NCBI RefSeq assembly: GCF_002929225.1
Contig: NZ_PISM01000018.1
Coordinates: 62,001 to 126,000 of the forward strand
DNA from: Stutzerimonas kunmingensis
Lineage (GTDB): Bacteria; Pseudomonadota; Gammaproteobacteria; Pseudomonadales; Pseudomonadaceae
DNA length: 64,000 nucleotides
Reading direction: 5' to 3'
Shown: piece after piece, positions 7,859 to 14,556 of the stretch
How the letters are laid out: every line of letters starts with the position of its first letter
How positions within the stretch are numbered: position 1 is the first letter of the stretch
Program-made: the position numbers and the translations under genes
The notes under the pieces: generated by a model
What the model was told of the DNA's origin: nothing
Databases searched by the model: none
What the model saw: only the letters and a program-made list of their open reading frames with translations

Positions 7859-8821
7859 TCATCCACCGCGTCGCAACTCCCTGACACCCCGGCCCAACTT
7901 GCGGCGCAACAGGGCCCGCAGGGTCACCCCATCCGAGTACCCGACCTGTGCGGCGACCTGGTCGACGCTCGCGTTTCCGGTGCGCAAGAGATGGACGGCA
8001 TGCTCCACGCGCAGGTCCTGGAAATACGACAGCGGCGTCTTGCCCAAAACGCTTTGCAGCCGCCGCGCCAAGGTGCGCTCGCTTGTGCCCGCGGCGCAGG
8101 CCGCTTCGGCCAGCGAGAACCCCTTCGCGAGCCGACGTCTGGCCCAGCATTCGAAGCGCTCCACCATCGGGTCGGCATGCGCAAGGAGGTCGGGAATCAC
8201 GAACTCGGCTTGCGAACTGCGTGCCTCGACCAGCAGATAGCGTGCCACCAGGGCCGCCAGCGCCGGACTGCGCTCCCGGATGATGCGCAAGGCCAAGTCG
8301 ACGTGGGCCAAAGCGGCACCCGCGGTAGTGAAGCGTGTCGAGTTCACGATCATGCGTGACTCGTCCAGCGTGACGTTCGGATAGCGCTGCCGAAACATCG
8401 GCCCCAGCCACCATGACGTCGTCGCACGATGCCCATCAAGCAGGCCACTCTCTGCAAGCAAGAAACTACCGGAGCAAGCGGCACCAAGGTGCGCGCCAGC
8501 GGTGGACCACTGCTGTAGCGCCGCGACCGCATCGGGCACGTCGGGGCGTGTGAGCCGAGCCGAGAGCGTGTCAGGCATCTTGTCACCAAACGCGGGCACG
8601 AGCACGACGTCTGGTTCTGGCACACCACGCGCAGTGACCACGGGGACCGTCAAGCCTTGCGCAGTCCGGATGCGACGCCGCACGGCCACCAGCGTGATCT
8701 CGATGGGCGCGGGAGCCTGTGGCAGCGAGCCCGCCATTGCGTTGGCCAAGCCAAGGGTGTCAGTCAGGGCCGCAAGCCCCAGATCAAACACGCCATCACA
8801 AACAAGGATGTGGATTTTCAT
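7859..8821 (-). CDS. GlxA-like AraC-family regulator with DJ-1/PfpI sensor domain
   Basis: About 320 residues from ATG 8821 (MKIHILVCDGVFDLGL); an in-frame ATG at 8872 would add 17 atypical residues. Residues 1-180 form a DJ-1/PfpI-like domain, seen in VVLVPAFGDKMPDT and the elbow GAACSGSFLLAESGLLDG. Residues 210-315 form the AraC double helix-turn-helix: FSLAEAACAAGTSERTLAR, LGKTPLSYFQDLRVEHAV and VDQVAAQVGYSDGVTLRALL. This is the GlxA/FtrA regulator architecture. It is divergent from a small monooxygenase at 8939, and a near-perfect 20-bp palindrome at 8824-8843 abuts its start, which suggests autoregulation. The inducer is unknown. Confidence 0.9.
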   Translation of the reverse strand: MKIHILVCDGVFDLGLAALTDTLGLANAMAGSLPQAPAPIEITLVAVRRRIRTAQGLTVPVVTARGVPEPDVVLVPAFGDKMPDTLSARLTRPDVPDAVAALQQWSTAGAHLGAACSGSFLLAESGLLDGHRATTSWWLGPMFRQRYPNVTLDESRMIVNSTRFTTAGAALAHVDLALRIIRERSPALAALVARYLLVEARSSQAEFVIPDLLAHADPMVERFECWARRRLAKGFSLAEAACAAGTSERTLARRLQSVLGKTPLSYFQDLRVEHAVHLLRTGNASVDQVAAQVGYSDGVTLRALLRRKLGRGVRELRRGG

Positions 8822-8823
8822 GG

Positions 8824-8843
8824 CAACAATGATATCAATGTTG
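8824..8843. promoter_or_regulatory. Near-perfect 20-bp palindrome at the GlxA-like gene start
   Basis: CAACAATGATATCAATGTTG matches its own reverse complement except for one mismatched pair. It lies 2 bp upstream of the regulator start codon on the minus strand, so a protein bound here would block the leader of the gene. It is a candidate operator for the divergent regulator/monooxygenase pair. Confidence 0.45.
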
Positions 8844-8938
8844 TCATTATTGCCTATAGAGATGTCTATCATGAAGACTTAGGCTGCTGTCTCGTCGATC
8901 CCTTCACCCACTTTTCCATTTACCCCAAGGATTACAGC

Positions 8939-9241
8939 ATGACCAAGCTCGCCCTGTTTGTTCGCCTCGAAGCCAAACCCGGCCAGGAGGCTGCGCTTGC
9001 CGACTTCCTGGCCAGCGCACTGCCACTCGCCAACGCAGAGTCCGGCACCACTGCCTGGTTCGCATTGAAGTTTGGCCCTTCGACGTTCGGTGTGTTCGAT
9101 GCCTTTGCCGATGAGGCAGGTCGCCAAGCACATCTGAACGGCCAGATCGCCGCGGCCTTGATGGCCAACGCCGCGACCTTGCTCAGTTCTCCGCCCAATA
9201 TCGAGAAGGTCGAACTGCTTGCAGCCAAACTGCCTGCATGA
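8939..9241 (+). CDS. Putative quinol monooxygenase (antibiotic biosynthesis monooxygenase domain)
   Basis: A 100-residue single-domain protein of the ABM/YgiN type. It starts MTKLALFVRLEAKPGQEAAL, has a central NAESGTTAWFALKFGPSTFGVFDAF and ends ATLLSSPPNIEKVELLAA. These proteins form ferredoxin-like dimers and oxidise quinols or detoxify reactive aromatics without a bound cofactor. Start ATG 8939 has AAGG 8 bp upstream. It is divergent from the GlxA-like regulator, which probably controls it. Nothing else is coupled to it downstream. Confidence 0.85.
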   Translation: MTKLALFVRLEAKPGQEAALADFLASALPLANAESGTTAWFALKFGPSTFGVFDAFADEAGRQAHLNGQIAAALMANAATLLSSPPNIEKVELLAAKLPA

Positions 9242-9649
9242 CAACCCGGCCTTGACCCAATCAGGTCACGCTGCAGGATGGGGGTCACAAGCTCTACGCA
9301 GCGATCCCCCCCTCGATTGCACTTGCCCAGGGAGCTACTTTCCACAGCGATGGGGGGCAATATTGCAGCCAGAACTTCCAAGCTGCGTCAGCAAGCAGGG
9401 GCAACATCAGGGCTGGCTGTGATGTTCCGATTCGTCGGGTAGTTATCGAGAAGTACCGACTGTTTGCAACGTGTCGGTACCGAGAGCCGTCTGGGCGAGC
9501 CAGATTTCCGGCCAATCGAAAGTCCGCAGTCCGCAAGCGCGGACCGATAGAGCGGTTTGTTGAAAATCAACGACCTAGCATCGGGCCGTGCGGGCTAGTG
9601 AGGGTTTCTGGGGGTTCGTACGTAACGATTCGAACTCCTGCGGGGGCTC

Positions 9650-9671
9650 GGAGCCGGGGGGATTTGAATCC
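9650..9671 (-). repeat. Reversed copy of the ssrA-type attachment core
   Basis: The 22 bp here are the exact reverse complement of 14365-14386, which in turn ends like the 3' end of Pseudomonas tmRNA (CCCCCCGGCTCC). The terminal ACCA of the tmRNA is not continued here. Because the two copies are inverted relative to each other, they cannot be a simple left/right pair without an inversion. Confidence 0.65.
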
Positions 9672-9845
9672 AAAGACAAAAATACCCAGCTCAAATCAGC
9701 GTTTCAGGCACTTGGTCTCTGAAAACTGATTTGTAGGATTTCACTCAGCCGTTAAGCAATATAGGAACCTTGAGCCTTCCGTCAAGAGCGCAACCAAAAC
9801 GATTTCCAGTTTAAAGGCGCCGCGCGGTGCGGGAAGGATGTTCTG

Positions 9846-9874
9846 GGTTCAAATCCTCGATAGGGATTTGAACC
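9846..9874. repeat. Inverted pair of T-arm-like motifs
   Basis: GGTTCAAATCC (9846-9856) and GGATTTGAACC (9864-9874) are perfect inverted copies with a 7-bp spacer. GGTTCAAATCC is the conserved T-arm signature of tRNAs, the usual core of integrase attachment sites. No complete tRNA could be folded around either arm by eye. Confidence 0.55.
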
Positions 9875-9891
9875 GGCAGCTTGTTGGGGGC

Positions 9892-10395
9892 TCAGTTGAC
9901 CGAGCTGGCGGCCGAATTTAATCGTGCGTTTTCCTGCGTGGCTTCATTCAGCAGCTTATCCCACGAGTCAGGTGGATGTCCGCTTGCGAGCATTTTTCGA
10001 AACACCTTGTAGGCGTCATCGCTGCTCTCATAGGCACGCTTGGTGTCTTCGTCATTAACCCACGCCAAGATGATTACCTTGCTTGGGCCGTGGTACCGGA
10101 AGAACAGCCGATACTGCTGAAAAAACTTGGCACGGAACCAGTGCTTATGTTCCTCGCCCAATGTGCCACCTTGGCGGTATTCGGGCTTGCTCGGGTCTTG
10201 TGGGATAACGTCAAAAGCCAGCTTGGTGATGGCTGCCAGCCGCTTGGCTGCATTATTCTTGCGATAACCCACGGGGTCTTTTTGTTTTGAGAGCTCAACT
10301 TGCTGAATGAGGGTTTCGAGCTGATCCAGAAACAAGGGGTGCGCAAATACTGTCCAGCCATGAGCAACCAGTGGCTTACCTTGGTCTTGGCTCAT
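9892..10395 (-). CDS. yhaV: YhaV-family type II toxin (ribonuclease)
   Basis: A 167-residue protein matching the YhaV toxin, a RelE-fold ribonuclease. Its core EYRQGGTLGEEHKHWFRAKF, YRLFFRYHGPSKVIILAWVN and DAYKVFRKMLASGHPPDSW is the recognisable part, preceded by NNAAKRLAAITKLAFDVIP. In E. coli YhaV cleaves RNA and is neutralised by PrlF. Here the start codon overlaps the stop of prlF by 4 bp (ATGA at 10392-10395), so the two are translationally coupled, with the antitoxin first. All conserved blocks are present and length is normal, so the module is probably active. It lies right beside scar sequences of integration, in accessory DNA. Confidence 0.93.
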   Translation of the reverse strand: MSQDQGKPLVAHGWTVFAHPLFLDQLETLIQQVELSKQKDPVGYRKNNAAKRLAAITKLAFDVIPQDPSKPEYRQGGTLGEEHKHWFRAKFFQQYRLFFRYHGPSKVIILAWVNDEDTKRAYESSDDAYKVFRKMLASGHPPDSWDKLLNEATQENARLNSAASSVN

Positions 10396-10718
10396 TCATC
10401 GTCTGCCGACAGCGGGGCATCCAGATCTATATCGTTGCTATCGACCAGCGAATGAATGCGTGCCACGAGATCTGAATCTATGGCTCGCAGGTGCTGAGGG
10501 TTCGCTGCGATGTCATGTGCAAGAAAGCTGAGAAACTGGCCGATTGCCGGGTCATCCTCAGTGGGCTCAGCACGGCTCAGCACGACCTCACCGCTGGGGC
10601 GAATCGAGTAATGGATTTTGTCGCGCTTGTTTAGCTGAAGTGCGCGGCGAACCGTTTCTGGTACCGTCGTCTGATAGCGGTCGGTAAGGGTGGATTCGAC
10701 TTCAAGTGCTCTGGCCAT
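10392..10718 (-). CDS. prlF: PrlF/SohA-family antitoxin (AbrB-like)
   Basis: A 108-residue antitoxin. The N-terminal swapped-hairpin AbrB DNA-binding part reads ESTLTDRYQTTVPETVRRAL and GDKIHY-like RDKIHYSIRPSGEVVLSRAE. The C-terminal part, with DPAIGQFLSFLAHDIAANPQ and LRAIDSDLVARIHSLV, is the toxin-binding region of PrlF. GGAG lies 7 bp from ATG 10718. Two perfect palindromes of the same design at 10748-10771 and 10774-10789 lie 30-70 bp upstream, as expected for an autorepressed operon. Confidence 0.93.
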   Translation of the reverse strand: MARALEVESTLTDRYQTTVPETVRRALQLNKRDKIHYSIRPSGEVVLSRAEPTEDDPAIGQFLSFLAHDIAANPQHLRAIDSDLVARIHSLVDSNDIDLDAPLSADDE

Positions 10719-10747
10719 GACTTGCTCCGGCTCGTGTGAGTTGCTTC

Positions 10748-10789
10748 AAGGTAATGCGGATGCATTACCTTGTCAATGCGGTTGCATTG
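10748..10789. promoter_or_regulatory. Double palindromic operator of the prlF-yhaV operon
   Basis: Site 1 is AAGGTAATGC-GGAT-GCATTACCTT (10748-10771), with perfect 10-bp arms. Site 2 is CAATGC-GGTT-GCATTG (10774-10789), with perfect 6-bp arms. Both share AATGC-N4-GCATT, and the centres are 22 bp apart, about two helical turns. They sit upstream of prlF on the same face of the helix, which fits cooperative binding by the PrlF or PrlF-YhaV complex. Confidence 0.75.
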
Positions 10790-10819
10790 TCTGAGCTGAG
10801 GCGATAGTCGAGCAATGGG

Positions 10820-11264
10820 CTAGCTGAATACCATGCTCCAGTTGCGGGTAACCAGCGTCTTACATGCTTCTGAGGTGCCGCCAAAACATCTCCGAGATAC
10901 TGTCTGCATGTCGGCTTCAGTGATATAAGTGATGCTGTTCCCATCCTGGTCAATCAGCACACCCCCTGCGCCAATTAGCAGCGCATGACCTGCAGCCACA
11001 TCGTGTGCTGAAACCGGCACAAGCGATACGCCTGCATCCCCATCACCTGCTGAGACTCGTGCCAACCGATAGGCGATGCTGGGCATCGCCACAAAGCAAC
11101 CTGGTGAGCACAATTCAGAATTGATTTCGGGCTTGTTCGTTGCCGCAGTGCTGACCATAACTCTGCTGTCTTGATTCCATTCTTTTTGGCGAGTGTCGCT
11201 TTAATGGGGCTCCCATTGCGAAGCACACACGGTGCCCCTTTTGCCCATGCGACGCAGTCGGAAT
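10820..11264 (-). pseudogene. Inositol monophosphatase-family protein, truncated and frameshifted
   Basis: On the minus strand the C-terminal half carries PVSAHDVAAGHALLIGAGG and VLIDQDGNSITYITEADMQ, the last metal/substrate motif (normally WDxAAG) of the inositol-monophosphatase/CysQ superfamily. Upstream, DCVAWAKGAPCVLRNGSPIK belongs to the same protein but in another frame, with the change near 11160. The N-terminal half with the usual metal motifs is missing because the 5' end joins an insertion-sequence fragment near 11265. No function is expected. Confidence 0.6.
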
Positions 11265-11265
11265 C

Positions 11266-11640
11266 ACCAGTGATTGGGTACTTCATCCTCAAAGCCCAGT
11301 CGGCAGAACCAGCGATAGGCCAGGTTTAAGTGCACCTCTTCTCACGATCGCCGTTTGGAAAGGATGCCATAGCAGTAGCCGACGACCAGCATGCGCACCA
11401 TCAATTCCGGGTCAATCGAGGTGCGCCCGATGGGGCTATAGAAATCCGCCAGGTAGGCACGCAGATCGCTGAGATCCAGGCACTGGTCGATGCTGCGTAA
11501 GAGGTGTTGGGGCGGAACGTGGTCTTCCAGATTGAACGAGTAGAACAGGCACTGCTGTCCTCCTGGTAACTGTCCCATCATGCTGTTCGCCCCCGCGCTA
11601 GCTGACAGAGCAATTCTGCCAACAGCATGGGGGGAGCAGC
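11266..11640 (-). mobile_element. 5' fragment of an IS5/IS1182-type transposase gene
   Basis: The minus strand encodes MMGQLPGGQQCLFYSFNLED from ATG 11581, then HVPPQHLLRSIDQCLDLSDL, GRTSIDPELMVRMLVVGYCYGI. It reaches a stop at 11342 just before EEVHLNLAYRWFCRLGF continues in a neighbouring frame to about 11284. This is the N-terminal (DUF772-like) part of an IS5/IS1182 superfamily transposase; at most a quarter of the protein remains. AT-rich DNA with TTTTTCAACAGAATCGGCC near 11645-11663 may be the element end. The other end is lost at the junction with the phosphatase remnant. Confidence 0.75.
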
Positions 11641-11730
11641 TACTTTTTCAACAGAATCGGCCAATAGCGGTCATCAGGGCTGGCTTGAATCGGGGCCGAA
11701 GGATTACGCTCTCAGCCCCATAATTGCTGG

Positions 11731-12723
11731 TCAGACAGTTACCACGATCTTGCCGATCTGCTGATTGGCTTCAAGGAAACGATGGGCATCCTGGATGTCG
11801 CTAAGTGCGAATGTCTTTGCGATGATCGGGCGCAACGTACCGGACTTCAACCCTTGCAGAATAAAAGCCTTTGCTCTCTCTAGGGCTTCAAGGTCGGCCA
11901 CAATCTCTGCGTAGATATAGCCCTTCAAAGTCAGGCTTTTGCCCAGCACGGTAAACAGTGGGAATGGTGTCGGTTCAGAGCTAAGTGCGCCGTACTCCAG
12001 CAAAATTCCGCCCCGCGCCATGCTCTGCGTGAGAGGTTCAAAGGACGGCCCGCCTACAGGATCGAATACAACGCGAGCGCCTTGACCGGCAGTTATCGTC
12101 ATAACACGCTCGACGATATCCTCTTCATCGCTGACGATGACATGCGCAGCGCCTGCATCAAGTAGGGCTTGCTTCTTCGCGTGAGTTCGAGTGATCGCAA
12201 TCGATGTGGCGCCGACCATACGAGCCATTTGGAAGGCGGCTAAGCCAACACTGCTTGACGCGGCGGTAACGATGACAAAATCGCCCTGCCGTAGCTTCGC
12301 CTGTTCAATCAATGCCCCCCAGGCGGTGACGTACTGCATCCAAGACGCCGCAGCCTCTTCAAAGGACAAGTTCTCAGGGCTCTTTACCACCAGGTGGGCC
12401 GGTACATTGGCCAACTCGCCGTAGGTGCCCCAGCGAGCAATATCCAGAGGTGGGATCAGAGCGACCGAGTCACCAATCGTGATCTCGGTTACGTCGCTCC
12501 CAACTGCCGTTACGATGCCTGCGGCCTCGTAGCCTAAGCGGCTGGGGAACTCCGCTTCTTGTAGGTATGCGTGATTGCGGAACATCACTTCGGCTCGGTT
12601 CAAGCCAATGGCTTTAACACTAATTTGCACCTCGTTTGCTGCTGGTGCCGATACTTCCAGATCTTCCAGCTTCAGAACGCTGGCGTCACCGTATTCATGA
12701 ATTCTGACAATGCGTGCCATCAT
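11731..12723 (-). CDS. Zinc-independent quinone oxidoreductase (MDR superfamily)
   Basis: About 330 residues from ATG 12723 (MMARIVRIHEYGDASVLKLE). The upstream in-frame extension to 12777 is unlike the family. It is a medium-chain dehydrogenase/reductase: GroES-like N-terminus with IGLNRAEVMFRNHAY and GYEAAGIVTAVGSDV, then the Rossmann part VIVTAASSSVGLAAFQMA, and C-terminal GSLKPIIAKTF-like TLRPIIAKTFALSDI. The dinucleotide turn reads AASSSVG instead of the common GAAGGVG, a feature of one quinone-reductase subgroup. No catalytic or structural zinc ligands are seen. It is divergent from the LysR gene at 12861, which probably regulates it. The substrate may be a quinone or enone. Confidence 0.88.
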   Translation of the reverse strand: MMARIVRIHEYGDASVLKLEDLEVSAPAANEVQISVKAIGLNRAEVMFRNHAYLQEAEFPSRLGYEAAGIVTAVGSDVTEITIGDSVALIPPLDIARWGTYGELANVPAHLVVKSPENLSFEEAAASWMQYVTAWGALIEQAKLRQGDFVIVTAASSSVGLAAFQMARMVGATSIAITRTHAKKQALLDAGAAHVIVSDEEDIVERVMTITAGQGARVVFDPVGGPSFEPLTQSMARGGILLEYGALSSEPTPFPLFTVLGKSLTLKGYIYAEIVADLEALERAKAFILQGLKSGTLRPIIAKTFALSDIQDAHRFLEANQQIGKIVVTV

Positions 12724-12860
12724 AGATATCTCGTTTATCAATGGGCCTCGACGTACATCCGGAAGGTATCCGGGCACTCGAAAGGTGACGAAAATTTAGT
12801 CATTGGTTGGCGCTAGATAAAGGCCTACGATGGCGCATTACTAGAAACAGAGTGTTTATA

Positions 12861-13757
12861 ATGGATCGCCTGACCCAGATGGCCACGTTCGTCAAAACAG
12901 TTGAGCTGGGTTCATTCAGCGCCGCTGCGGACGACCTGAATCTGTCCCCTCAATTGGTAGGGAAACAGGTGAAAATGCTCGAACAACATCTGGGTGTTTC
13001 CCTGCTGCACCGGACTACGCGCAGGCAAAGCCTCACCGACTTCGGCAGGGCGTTCTACCCGCGAGCAAAACTGATCCTTGCAGACATGCAGTCTGCCGAG
13101 AACCTGGCCGCCCTCACTCGGGGCACACCAAGCGGCCGCCTTCGCATCAACGCGCCGGTCACGTTCGGAATTCGCACGCTTTCGCCACGCCTGCTGGAAT
13201 ACATGGTTCGGTATCCTCAGGTGTCTGTTGACCTAACGTTATCGAACGAACTGGTCGATATCGTTGATGATGGTTACGACGTGGTATTTCGCATCGGCGA
13301 GCTGGTGAGCAGTGGGTTGAAGGCAGTGCCACTGGAGCCCTATCAGATGGTTTTATGCGCTGCGCCGTCCTATCTTGCACGTCGCCCTCCCATCATCAAT
13401 CCGTGGGATCTACAGCAGCAGGAGTGTCTGGGGTTTACCTATTCTGATGGCCGCTCACACTGGAGCTTCGACAGCCCGGAGGGGCGTATAGATGTTCCTA
13501 TTACAAGCAAATTAACGATCAATCAAGGTGATCCACTGCTGGCAGCGGCTGTAGCTGGTCTAGGTGTGGTTCTACAGCCGATAGAGTTGGTTAGCGATGC
13601 ACTGCGCGATGGGACACTGGTGCGTCTGTTGCCGCAGTACCCCGTGCCGAATACCGCAATGCACATCCTCTATACCCCTGACCGAAGAATGACTCCAAAG
13701 CTGCGCAGCTTCTTGGAGTTTGCGCGTGAGGCTTTTGGGCAGCGAGGCCCTCTCTAA
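12861..13757 (+). CDS. LysR-family transcriptional regulator
   Basis: A 298-residue LysR protein starting MDRLTQMATFVKTVELGSFS at ATG 12861, then LNLSPQLVGKQVKMLEQHLG, LLHRTTRRQSLTDFG and the sensor start GRLRINAPVTFGIRTLSPRL. This sequence places it in the CrgA/AaeR-like subgroup that often controls adjacent quinone reductases. An ATG or GTG further upstream would add an atypical leader. It is divergent from the quinone oxidoreductase at 11731-12723 with 137 bp between. It ends next to a truncated gene at 13766, so this pair is the last intact unit of the left accessory block. Confidence 0.92.
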   Translation: MDRLTQMATFVKTVELGSFSAAADDLNLSPQLVGKQVKMLEQHLGVSLLHRTTRRQSLTDFGRAFYPRAKLILADMQSAENLAALTRGTPSGRLRINAPVTFGIRTLSPRLLEYMVRYPQVSVDLTLSNELVDIVDDGYDVVFRIGELVSSGLKAVPLEPYQMVLCAAPSYLARRPPIINPWDLQQQECLGFTYSDGRSHWSFDSPEGRIDVPITSKLTINQGDPLLAAAVAGLGVVLQPIELVSDALRDGTLVRLLPQYPVPNTAMHILYTPDRRMTPKLRSFLEFAREAFGQRGPL

Positions 13758-13765
13758 CGCACGAA

Positions 13766-14032
13766 AATCAATGTCTGCGCTATCCGGTATTCGTAAAGGA
13801 CGACGATTACCGTGGCTCACCGGATATGACCAAGCACCCCTTGCTGAGGAAGTACCTGCTGGAGCACTTCGCGGCGGAAGTCGAAGAACTGAAGGATGCC
13901 GTGTTCGTTGGCCTGGGGCCGCAGGTCCATAAGGTGCTGGACCGCCTGATCCAGGAGCGGGTGAATCGCCCCATCCATTTTCGCACCTCGCGATTGAAAC
14001 CTGGAATCACACCAGGCAATCCTGCTCCATGA
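13766..14032 (+). pseudogene. Gene fragment, possibly uracil-DNA-glycosylase superfamily
   Basis: The frame reads CLRYPVFVKDDDYRGSPDM and then KHPLLRKYLLEHFAAEVEEL, DAVFVGLGPQVHKVLDRL. It is open with no proper start and turns into unrelated sequence after LIQERVNRP, ending at 14032. VFVGLGPQVHKVL is reminiscent of the strand and helix before the product site in uracil-DNA glycosylase-like proteins, but I am not certain of this. Both ends are missing. It looks like the cut edge of a gene that was interrupted when an element was inserted or deleted near the attachment site at 14365. Confidence 0.4.
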
Positions 14033-14283
14033 ACCTCAAACCGCAGTCAAAATAAGACCGTAAATTGAGTTGAGGTGATTATGATCGGGTGCCAACGGGA
14101 ACACCTTAGAAACCCAAGACGCCTCCCTAGATCATTGGTAACTTCAAACTCAGGAGCGTTTGGCTTCAACGCAGCCTAAACCCAACCGACTGCGGGCAGC
14201 TCTACTCGCCAACGCACGCAAAGCCACTCTCACAGATAGGTGACTGCGATGCTTGACAAGGCTCGAAAGGTTCATATACTCGC

Positions 14284-14345
14284 GCTCACTGTGAGCAATC
14301 CAACAAATCAAGGTTTCTTGCATAATGCGCTGAAGCCTTGATTTG
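14284..14345. repeat. Two inverted repeats next to the attachment site
   Basis: GCTCAC-T-GTGAGC (14284-14296) and CAAATCAAGG (14304-14313) with CCTTGATTTG (14336-14345) are both perfect. They lie 20-80 bp left of the attachment core and may be arm sites of a recombinase or a terminator of the left element. Confidence 0.45.
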
Positions 14346-14364
14346 GCCGGGATATTGAAGTTTG

Positions 14365-14390
14365 GGATTCAAATCCCCCCGGCTCCACCA
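14365..14390 (+). other. Integrase attachment site: 3' end of tmRNA (ssrA) without the gene
   Basis: The last 23 bases up to ACCA (14368-14390) agree with the 3' end of Pseudomonas tmRNA as I remember it, TTCAAATCC to GGCTCCACCA. The upstream half of the T stem is not the native one, and no tmRNA body (tag region, resume codon) precedes it, so this is an att copy, not ssrA. A P4-type integrase begins 170 bp downstream in the same orientation, the classic arrangement for ssrA-targeting islands such as CP4-57 of E. coli. The left neighbour is a truncated gene. A reversed copy of the 22-bp core lies at 9650-9671. Confidence 0.75.
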
Positions 14391-14435
14391 AATGCAAGTT
14401 TCCACATGTTCCCACATGACTGGAAACACCCTTAG

Positions 14436-14461
14436 AAGCCCCGCCCAGTGCGGGGTTTCTT
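14436..14461 (+). terminator. Rho-independent terminator after the attachment site
   Basis: AAGCCCCGC-CCAGT-GCGGGGTTT followed by CTT. It is placed as the terminator behind a tmRNA or tRNA would be, and may have travelled with the att site. Confidence 0.65.
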
Positions 14462-14505
14462 GTATCTACACGTCCCCCAACGCACCCACACACCATTGCC
14501 CTTCG

Positions 14506-14553
14506 TGTATCCCTCTGTGTATCCTTTGAATAAATTTGAACCAAAGGGATACA
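14506..14553. promoter_or_regulatory. TGTATCC repeats in the integrase leader
   Basis: TGTATCCCTCTG (14506-14517) and TGTATCCTTTG (14518-14528) are adjacent direct repeats. CAAAGGGATACA (14542-14553) is an inverted third copy that overlaps the ribosome site of the integrase. This is a candidate binding array for the AlpA-like regulator or the integrase itself. Confidence 0.5.
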
Positions 14554-14556
14554 GGC

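Larger units (their letters stand above)
9242..9891. other. 650-bp non-coding stretch with tRNA T-arm-like scars
   Basis: No convincing gene was found on either strand. The left half (9242-9560) has no recognisable feature. From 9580 on there are several pieces that resemble tRNA or tmRNA 3' ends: GATTCGAACTCC at 9628-9639, the reversed 22-bp attachment core at 9650-9671, and an inverted pair of GGTTCAAATCC-like arms at 9846-9874. Together they look like remains of integration events. The toxin-antitoxin operon begins directly after, on the minus strand. Confidence 0.5.

Noticed and set aside
7710-8359. Plus-strand frames opposite the GlxA-like regulator
   Set aside because: Overlapping arginine- and proline-rich frames with no domains. 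The minus-strand gene explains the coding signal.
9650-14386. The 9650 and 14365 cores as the left and right ends of one integrated element
   Set aside because: The copies are in opposite orientation, while site-specific integration leaves direct repeats. An inversion would have to be assumed.
14365-14390. A functional tRNA or tmRNA gene
   Set aside because: Only the 3' end is present and the T stem is not complementary on its left side, so no acceptor stem can form. It is an attachment copy.
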